Below are positions 56,180 through 64,000 of a DNA stretch of 64,000 bases, piece by piece. Source of the stretch: Dryocosmus kuriphilus (lineage: Eukaryota > Arthropoda > Insecta > Hymenoptera > Cynipidae); the NCBI GenBank assembly GCA_038277395.1, contig CM076195.1, forward strand, positions 16,500,535 to 16,564,534, read 5' to 3'. A model generated the notes under the pieces. It was not told where the DNA came from, did not search any database, and saw nothing but the letters and a program-made list of their open reading frames with translations. A program made the translations under genes and the position numbers. Numbering within the stretch: position 1 is the stretch's first letter; each line of letters starts with the position of its first letter.

Positions 56180-56990
56180 TTATTTATACTAAAATCAAAT
56201 AAGAAATATTGAATTAGTTACTTAGGAGCACTTTCAATAATCAAAATTTCGACATTTATCTGTCGGAAAAAAGTAATAAAGGCTCGGCAGTGAACCGTCT
56301 GTAAATATATGTTAGGATTAGATGCTCCTTATAATAGTTGGAAAAATAATTCAGATTTGTAAAATAGGTTCACTCTTTGATTATTACTGACAAACACAGT
56401 ACTTAAAACACTTTAAATCTATGTTATAACATTTTTGAGATATGTTGTAATATTTTTCAAAGAATTTCGTAAAACGTAAGACTTACGTTGGTCAGTCTTT
56501 GACTTTATCATCAAATTGAATATCTATTTGAGGGAAGCTATAGGATAAGAGTTAACATAAAATATATTAGAAAAGAAGGGTTTCATATACTATAATTTCA
56601 GGGTTAAATAATTAATACTTACTTCAGAATCCTTTTCGTCTTTTTCATCCTTGTTTTTTTAAATTCTGTTTTACTAGAAAGAAACTTTGCATACATATAA
56701 CATATCGACAGAGGCAGGAGTCTGCATTATCGACCGAGGAAAATACCGGCGTCGATAACTCACGCATGTGCCGATGGTTTCCCGTATAGGGATTAAAAAA
56801 GCCACCATTACTTATTGCTGCGTACATGTAGGTTAGAATTTAAGAATGTATCTTAAATTATATGTATTCATATGTACAAGATGATGATGCAATAAGTCAT
56901 CTTAAAATATTCTTTTCGACTTTCTTATTTAATATATTTAGGCTTAACTTAATGTTAGAAAGCTCTGAATTTAAATGGAATTAAGAAAAA
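56180..56990 (-). repeat. Right inverted arm of the composite repeat
   Basis: Holds the direct partner of 51760-52130 (56180-56610) and the inverted partner of 50470-50880 (56580-56990). Both arms contain ACTTACTTCAGAATCCTTTT or its complement at their inner edge. Confidence 0.78.
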
Positions 56991-56999
56991 AAAAATCTT

Positions 57000-57450
57000 G
57001 CGTAGAATTGTTTTTGTTTTATTTTATTTCGTTTTCTATTTTGATTTTATTTTTATTTTGTTTTCTTTTCTTTTTATTTAATTTGTTTCGTTTTGTTAGA
57101 ACTATTGATGTTCTTACTCCTGAACCGCTCGGCTCGAGAACTCGCGCTCAACTAGTCGCCCGACCTTCGCGCTTATTCCCCGACAAGCAATGGGAGTCGA
57201 GACTGTCTTGTTTCGTTTTGTTTTATTTTGTTTTGTTCCATTTTAGTTTACTTTATTTTGTTTCATTTTCCTTTTCTTTTACTTTACTTCGTTTTTATTT
57301 ATTTTATTTATTTTGTTTATTTTATTTATTTTATTTTTTATTTCTTTTATTTCTTTTATTTATTAATTTTTTTTATTATATTTATTATATTTATTTTATT
57401 TATTTTATTTCTTTTATTTATTTTATTTATTTCATTTATTTGATTTACTT
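57000..57450 (+). repeat. (TTTTATTTTG/TTTATT)n low-complexity tract
   Basis: T-rich 5-bp based repeats with a short unique piece at 57098-57210. The long open frame through it (Phe, Leu, Ile) has no protein character beyond the repeat. Confidence 0.8.
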
Positions 57451-58018
57451 TCATTTTTTTACATCATTTACGACCATTTTATCTTATATGATGTTTAAAA
57501 TGTATCGACTTTCCAAGCTTAATTGGGCGCGCTTTGGATTAAATAACTGTAATTTAATATAATATATTTTGCTTTATTCTAATAATAATTTCTCATAGGA
57601 AATTAGAAATTATTTTACTCTTAAGTATCGTTAAGAATAAATAACTTTTTAAAACAAAATATTTAATGTACCTACCTTATTTGGTAATTGGCACACGCTA
57701 TGGTAAATTCTTATAGAGAAATGCGCAAGAAGATGAAATTATTATTTTCGTTAAAAATGAGTTTAAAGGCTTAACTAAATTATTTCCAGTGATATTAATA
57801 TAAAGGAGATAATTCTATATGCACAGAAATTTAATACATGCATTTTGAGGACAAGGAGAAAATAAAAACAGCAAAAAATCAATAAAAAAGACAAAACTCT
57901 AAAAGGGGACCTCTAAATCACACCCGATTTTGAAATTATTTATGAAAACTTTTTGACCAAAAAGTTACAACTTAAGCTCTTATGTGTATTCAGTTTCGAA
58001 GATACTTTCTTTTGAATT
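57451..58018. other. AT-rich non-coding stretch
   Basis: Nothing recognised. Confidence 0.4.
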
Positions 58019-58932
58019 ATAGGGGAAAAAGTATGGAAACACCTATAAATATCGCAAGATTAGTGAAAAAACTAAAAATCAGGGTAATATCTTTAGGTAG
58101 CTTTTAACGAGGAATCCAACGGTGACCTTGGATTTAACCTTGAGCCTCGATTTCAAGGTTATTTCAAGGTGAAATTTGTTTTTTGTAATGGGAACACATA
58201 TTTTTGATGCCAGATTCTAAAAGAGCGGGAAATTCTACGTTCAGGTACCCATTTAGACTTGAGGTCAGGGTAACCTCTACGGGTGAAACAAAGGTCAAAC
58301 TACGCTACCATAGAACCTTTTAAGAATCTCGCGGAATTAATGAAAAAAAAACCAAGGTCATACTCTACGTAGCTTTCAACGAGGAATCCAACGATGACCT
58401 TGTGTTTAACCTTGAACCTCAATTTGACGGCTACTTCAAGATCAACTTTGTTTTTTGCCATCTGGCATCAAAAATATGTATTCCCATTACAAAAAACCAA
58501 GTTGATCTTGAAGTAACCTTGAAATTGAGGTTCAAGGTTAAACACAGGGTCACCTTTGGATTTGTCGTTGAAAGTTACGTAGGTTTTGACCTTGGTTTTT
58601 TTTCACTAATTCCGCGAGATTCCTGAAAGGTTCCATGGTAGCGTAGTTTGACCTTTGTTTGACCCGTAGAGGTCACCCTGATCTAAAGCCTAAATACGTG
58701 TCTGAACGTAGAATTTGCCATTCTTTTCGAATCTGGCATCAAAAATATATGTTCCCATTACAAAAAACAAAGTTGAACTTGAAATAACCTTGAAATGGAG
58801 ACTCACGGTTAAATCCAAGGTCACCTTTGGATTTCTCGTTAAAAGTTACCTGAGAATATGACCTTCATTTTTAGTTTTTTCACTAATCTTGTGATATTTA
58901 TACGTGTTTCCATACTTTTTCCCCACCCTATA
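58019..58932. mobile_element. ~910-bp palindromic MITE
   Basis: Arms of about 450 bp are inverted copies around a centre near 58475. Ends read AGGGGAAAAAGTATGGAAAC (left) and the complement of AGGGTGGGGAAAAAGTATGG (right), next to TAT/ATA sequence compatible with TA targeting. Inside each arm the block AACGAGGAATCCAACG...TTTAACCTTGA occurs twice. The open frame at 58402-58626 is internal to the palindrome and not credible. Confidence 0.8.
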
Positions 58933-59508
58933 TGTATCACTAAGAACATCTTTGATGCAAAAAAACGTCGCCAAGTAAAACGTTATCAGTACAATCAACA
59001 TAGTTTGTGAAATCAAAGTTTGCTAATTAACTAGAAATGTTTGCTTTCAAAGAGTTCAATGAAAAATAAGTTATAAAAATGGATTTAAAAAAAATTAAAT
59101 GTAAGCAAACTTTAAACAGAAAAATGTAAATAAATGTTTTAATTTTTAATTCTAAAACTTGACGAGATTGAATGTATTCATAAAGTGAGAGTATCGTAAA
59201 TAAATCTTACTTGGAAGAAATAATATATTAGTACCTTTATTTTTATTTAGCCAATTGACACTCTAATACTCCATTTGAAAAAATTTCACTATTTCTGAAT
59301 GAATTTAACGCTCTTCGCTTTGTGGAAAATTGTTCTTGCTTCCTACCTATGTAAAATATTGTTCAAGATATAAAAGTAATATTTTAAAAGAAAATATTTG
59401 AGTGAAAAAGCTGTCTGTCAAACAATGGGTCATCAAATAAATTATATTTTTGAACTGATCCATTAAGAAAACTTTATGGGAGAAAAAATCACGAGAAAGT
59501 GAATATTT
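58933..59508. other. AT-rich non-coding stretch
   Basis: Nothing recognised. Confidence 0.4.
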
Positions 59509-60183
59509 TCCCAGCAAAAAAAGTATTGATACGAAATGGGGCGAATTAAAATTTCCTGAATGCGTGTGAGTCCCGTTTTCTGATTCATTGAAACAAACTG
59601 AAATGCATTGGGACGGTTGTACGAAGCGCGCCACCAATGCCACCAATTCGTATCAGTTCGTATCAATGCATCGTCAAGGTCAACTCAAGAAAGAAAAAAA
59701 TAAAAGTACATCGCTCATCATCCTAGACTGCTCCCCACTGAGCCACCAGACCACTTGATGTTAGACTTACAACAGAGCTTTCAAATATCAAGCGCTGGTT
59801 TGTCTCCTTTTACGAATTGAGACGAATTCAGTTGTGACTTTTATTTTACTTTTATTTACATGCATTAGCATGCATTGACAAATGTTGAAGCGTTTGCGCG
59901 CTTGCGATTTTAGACGAATTGAAGTTTGATTTCAAATCGCTCGAATTGACACGCAATGAAAGACACAGAAATAAATACGTGCTGATGCATTGAAGTATAT
60001 TCGCTGACCTTTATTTTGCGCGCTATATTCGTACGTATAGATAGATACAAAACTGAATACCCTCTTGACGAATTTACACGCACTGACACATTGGTCCAAT
60101 TCGTCATTGTCGCATAACGTAATTCTCGGGGCGTCTTAGTCTTCGCAATTCAATTCGTCTCAATACTTTATTCTTTGCTGGGT
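59509..60183. mobile_element. MITE-like element with CCCAGCAAA ends
   Basis: Left CCCAGCAAAAAAAGTATTGA and right complement CCCAGCAAAGAATAAAGTAT are inverted, the TATTGA.ACGAA block continuing both. The interior repeats the motif GACGAATT in both orientations (59815-59830, 59912-59922, 60150-60162). Non-coding. Confidence 0.6.
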
Positions 60184-60669
60184 TACTAAGAGTGCATGCT
60201 CCTATTACACAAATATCTAATTTCCTTCTTTGATTAAGCAATAGGTCAAGGTAGGTCATAAGTTCGGATCTAAATTAGAATTTATACTAGAGTTAGACAT
60301 TACTACTTATACAGTTATTTGAAATTTCAAAATTTTGCTCAAAACCCAGTTTAAAATATGCGACACACAAGAAACAGGTCCAACTATGATGTTTCTGTAT
60401 CTGATTGCACCTGTGTATAGTATCGAAACCGAACCAAGCTGAGTTCAGAGCACATGTTCAGAGTGGAGTTTTTAGAATCCGAACCAAACCTGTAAGAAGA
60501 GAAGAATAAAAAATGATTAAAATTTACAGACTTCAGCGAAAAAGTGAGGATTATACTATTCTTTTAAATACGCGTTTTTTATATCAGGTAAAATGCACAA
60601 TCAGAGAATAGGATTTTCTCAAATTTGTAACGTGGTATATGGTTCACGTCACATGGTTTCCCCCTTTCC

Positions 60670-61133
60670 ACCCCGAAGACTAACTTGAGTGATAGCTGTG
60701 AGGCAGTAAGGTGATGAGTTGACTGTATGTAACTCATCACCTACTCCGTGGTTGGGGTTCGATTCCCCGGGACGGAGTCAATTTTTACTGACGTTCACTC
60801 GCTACACCTCCAACACTCGACAGTTACTCTTCCTCTTCCCTTCCTCAGTATAGCATTGCCGCTATATTTGGCGCCCAACGAAAATTACCCACACATTATC
60901 CTAAATCCTCTTCCAAGATACCGGGTTGGTGTTTTGGGGTTTACCAGACCGGATGAGGAAGGTTTCTACCTAATCGGTGAAAGATCCCATAGGTAGCGGT
61001 TGGTATCTAAGGGCTCTGCTGTGTCGGTGTTGGGTTTCCGCTACAGCAATTATGTTAGTGCCCAGCCGACAAAAAGACCCCTGCTGTATTGGGGACGTCC
61101 CGAAATAGGAGGGGGGGGGGGGGGGGGGGGGGG
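60670..61133 (+). mobile_element. tRNA-derived SINE with a G-rich tail
   Basis: A tRNA-like head (about 60690-60780) contains GTGAGGCAGTAAGGTGATGA (A-box region) and GGGTTCGATTCCCCG, a proper T-arm with B box. An unrelated ~330-bp body follows and ends in 23 G (61111-61133). ACGTGGTAYATGGT is found on both sides (about 60631-60657 and 61140-61166, differing at 3 positions in about 27), a possible old target duplication. The open frame at 60748-60996 runs through the body but is probably chance. Confidence 0.7.
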
Positions 61134-61739
61134 ATATTAACGTGGTACATGGTACACGTTACATGGCTCGTTACATGTATGTTACATGTACTCTGTATGT
61201 GCATTTTAAAACAACTCATTTAGTACGAAAATAATTATACAAATATTAACGTAGTTAGGTAAATTCGCTTCCATTCGTTCAGTTGATCATTCTCGCCTTG
61301 TAATTTGATATCACAATTTAGTTTTCGTGATACCAAATCATGCCTTTGTACAAGCATTGCCGTAGTAACGGCCCATAAATATGATTGAAATTGCAGTTTC
61401 TGAATATTTGAACAGATATTTTTAATGAAACCCTTCATCTGATTGTAAAATACATGTTATAGGTTTTTACCTGTACTAAAGAATTGATGACATGTTAAAA
61501 GAAATATTTTGGATTTTCCAATTATCCATTATAGGTTGAAGTCCTTCATTCCTTGATATATTGTTATAAACAAAGTAATGGGTAAAACTGATATCTGCTA
61601 TCACCGAATACCGGATGCAAGTCGAATTGGGCTTACATGGTCGTGCAATTGAGAGCTAAATTAATTATCTTTGCGGTATATTTGAGAGTATTTGAATTGG
61701 AATAGAAGCACGCAAGCACAATCTCGTCATGTCAGTTAG
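61134..61739. other. Non-coding stretch
   Basis: Apart from the ACGTGGTACATGGTACACGT repeat next to the SINE, nothing recognised. Confidence 0.4.
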
Positions 61740-62880
61740 AATGGAGGTTATAAAAACCGTGTCACTAGCCCCCCCACCCCCTCACGGATGTGCATGCAAA
61801 ATCCGGTGTTGTATGGCATTAGGAATTTTGTTTAAAAATTGCATTTGAGCTCATTTGAAACCGGTGCAAATAGCGTCCTGTGACATAATTTCATTTAATT
61901 TAAACAAAAATTAATTTATCTTGGGTCATCACTTTGAAAAGTAATATTTTGTTACTATCTGAACATTCCCAAAAGTATCTGAAAACTTTTGTATGGTGAA
62001 TTTGAGGGCTTTTGAAGCATTTTGAAAACGTTAGAAAAGTTTCATTATGTACATTATATTCGGAGATATAAACACCGTATCATCACCCTCCCCCCCCCAC
62101 TGAATGGGCACGCAATTACTATAATTCTATGGGACTAAGATTTTTTTAAATATTGTTGTATTTTAGCGCATTTGAAACTTAGTCTAAAAAAAGTTTTCGA
62201 TCTTATTTTATGCAATTTTGAGAAATTAAAGTTTGTGTTTGGTCACCACTTTCATGAGGGTTAATGTGTCGATATCTGACGCAATTATAAATATATTTGA
62301 AGTTTTCTGGTGGTGCATTTGAGCGCATTTGAATTCGAATAGATTTATGTCGAGATAATTAATTTTAATTTCAACAGGAAGAATTTAATCCCAGCGTGAC
62401 GCTAGCCACCCCCCCCCCCCCCCCCACCACCATTTGCGACAAATTATTAACTGGAAAAATTTACTATCGCAACATTTTTAATTGGTGGTTCATAACAGCA
62501 CATTTGAAACTAAGAAAGTCGGTCATCGAGTTTTCTTAAAAGTGTTATTATTGACGAAAATTGCACCAGTCCCCCTCCCCCCCCCCTCTCATCGCTGGTA
62601 ACTCGGTCATCGTTGGGGTGCAAAACTTGTTATTGCTGGTGCATTTGAGCGCATTTGGAGTACTTCAAAATGGCATAATTAAAAGTGTTATTTTTAAAGG
62701 AGGGGGGAGCGGAGGGATTAGTGTGTCATCAACCACCCCATCGTAACCCCGCCAATAACTTCCTTGGTCTTGCGGCCTGAAAAGTTTAATTGGTGGTGCA
62801 TTTGTGTGCATTGATAGGGCATTGGAATCCATATGAGTACACGTCCAATTTAGGTGTTGTGGGGGGGGGGGGCAGTGACA
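61740..62880 (+). repeat. Diverged tandem repeats with C-runs
   Basis: Units marked by GGTGCATTTGAGCGCATTTG (62312, 62639 and variants at 61840, 62475, 62797) and by a following C-run (about 61770, 62085, 62408, 62570, 62735). Spacing is about 310 in the left part and 155-170 in the right. Units are strongly diverged. G/C homopolymers here may be assembly-sensitive. Confidence 0.6.
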
Positions 62881-63765
62881 TGGACCTCTCTAACTCCTCC
62901 TTTGTAAGAGGGTCTTTTGCTCAGCTTACTACAATGGTCAGATTTTTTTCTGCGTGTAGGATTACACAATAATTACTTTAGCTGCTTAATCAGATATAAT
63001 ATTTGTTAAAGTCTAATGAAGCACTTTATTTTGAAACCAATTTTTTGGTACACATAATACTTTCAGAAAACAAATGAAATCTGTGAGATCGTTTTCTTTC
63101 ATTTTAAGAATTTAGATAAAAACTCTTTTAACATTTTAAAGAGTGAGATATTAATCATCAAGATTAAAGTATATAACCTCAGCTTCAAAGTTTTTGTACT
63201 GAAATGAGATAAAACAACGCTTTATTAGGTACACTGACGTGCAAGTTTCCAGGATCCTTGATATAATTAAACGTTTGTAGAATTCAAAAAATCTCTTGGA
63301 ATTTTGGATGGAATAAACGACGACTTCCAGATTTTTATTATAATTTCATACATTGATATATATTTAATTACGTTTCAACACCGGACCTCTGTCCTCATCA
63401 GATATAATATAAAATTAATTAATATAATAGAATATAAAAAGAAAGAGACGAAAAATCTTGTAAAACAATATTGGGTCAAAATTATATTTACCAATATGTA
63501 TGATTAAAATTGAAAAACTATGATAAAATGGAATGGAAGAAAATCTTCAGATTTAATGATGCAACGTATGGTTTCAAGCGTCAATCATGATATAATTTTC
63601 AGAATCTGGAATTAACAAATAATTTATTAAAAATTAAAAATTTTTTTAAACTTAGAAGTTTTAACAAAATTTAAAAAAAATATAATTTAATCAAAATTGC
63701 TTACCTGAAAATTTTGGAGGTTAGAAATCGAATTTGTAAGAATTTTCATTTTTTCAATACATCTC
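62881..63765. other. AT-rich stretch with a CTGATGAGGAC motif
   Basis: No gene. On the - strand about 63373-63402 reads CTGATGAGGACAGAGGTCC and then GGTGTTGAAACG, a pattern seen near ends of retroelements. Otherwise nothing. Confidence 0.35.
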
Positions 63766-64000
63766 ATCGAGGAATTTCACTTGTGCCTTCGTGCTACTGT
63801 CCAATGTAATCTTCAGTAGACTAACCCATTTTGTTAACGAAATCATTAGAGATTACCAGTGTGGATTCCGCCGAAAGCAGTCTACAAGCGATCAAATGTT
63901 TAAAATTAGACAACTGTTAGAAAAGAAATGGGAATTTAAAGAAGCAATACATCAGCTATTTACCGATTTAAAAAAAGCCTACGACTCTATGATACGCGCA
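63766..64000 (+). pseudogene. LINE reverse transcriptase fragment, runs off the window
   Basis: RGISLVPSCY (about 63767-63796) in one frame is followed, after a shift near 63800-63820, by FVNEIIRDYQCGFRRKQST and LFTDLKKAYDS (63829-63990). These are RT motifs 1-3 of an APE-type LINE; the last holds the first catalytic Asp. The rest lies beyond 64000. It differs from both LINEs described above. Confidence 0.8.

Noticed and set aside
58402..58626. 74-codon open frame
   Set aside because: Lies within the arms of a palindromic MITE; no protein features.
63373..63410. Hammerhead ribozyme (CTGATGAGGACAGAGGTCC then GAAAC)
   Set aside because: Stem II pairs well but an extra GGTGTT separates it from GAAAC, which breaks the core; no flanking stems checked out.

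Overview
The window is a stretch of animal, almost certainly insect, nuclear genome. The DNA is AT-rich and intron-like, and it holds insect-type mariner, hAT, R1/LOA-type LINE and Penelope elements. Hymenoptera is my guess from the flavour of these elements, not a demonstrated fact. Almost everything readable is transposable-element or endogenous-virus DNA. The one host-type gene is a single exon (15342-17244, +) of a two-pore-domain potassium (K2P) channel. It ends exactly at a splice donor inside the first pore signature, and I found no second exon downstream, so much of the window may be intron.

Layout. 1-10.3 kb: a decayed adintovirus/Polinton-like element with all genes on +: unknown C-terminus, integrase, penton-like protein, small basic virion protein, hexon-like major capsid protein, an unrecognised protein, and an adenain-like protease. 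A 5.3 kb LOA/R1-type LINE on - (1569-6894) sits inside the penton-like gene with an exact 11-bp target duplication; removing it restores the frame. 10.7-11.8 kb: a TTAA-flanked terminal-inverted-repeat (TIR) element, with a second fragment at 36.7-37.1 kb. 12.3-13.4 kb: a ~162-bp satellite. 15.3-17.2 kb: the K2P exon. 17.4-26 kb: a series of non-autonomous inverted-repeat elements, several nested (the largest is 19266-22553, with a 1.77 kb palindrome inside it). 26-29 kb: tRNA-like SINE pieces and minisatellites. 29.7-36.7 kb: a ~3 kb foldback-type palindrome built of tandem subrepeats with GC-rich CGAGCGCGAAGCGCGAG blocks, another partial copy of it, and between them a 5'-truncated Penelope-like element with reverse transcriptase (RT) and a GIY-YIG domain.

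38-50.5 kb: 3' fragments of one LINE family on -, then a near-complete member on + (about 39374-50128). That LINE is interrupted by a 4.4 kb hAT-like transposon (44039-48469, 8-bp duplication), whose transposase gene is itself interrupted by a mariner (45858-46765). A second mariner (48845-50072) sits in the LINE 3' UTR. The transposase frame is restored exactly when the inner mariner and one TA are removed. 50.5-57 kb: a composite of inverted arms, TAATGTTAAAG-type minisatellite and CCT microsatellite, with a LINE gag fragment and a C2HC zinc-finger fragment embedded. 57-64 kb: microsatellite, two more inverted-repeat elements, a tRNA-derived SINE, diverged tandem repeats with C-runs, and the start of another LINE RT at the right edge.

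The genes do not form one pathway. The window is best read as stratified insertions whose relative ages can be ordered from the nesting. The most interesting items are the viral capsid cluster, the K2P exon with a ~525-residue N-terminal region, the foldback family, and the nested hAT with its otherwise open transposase.
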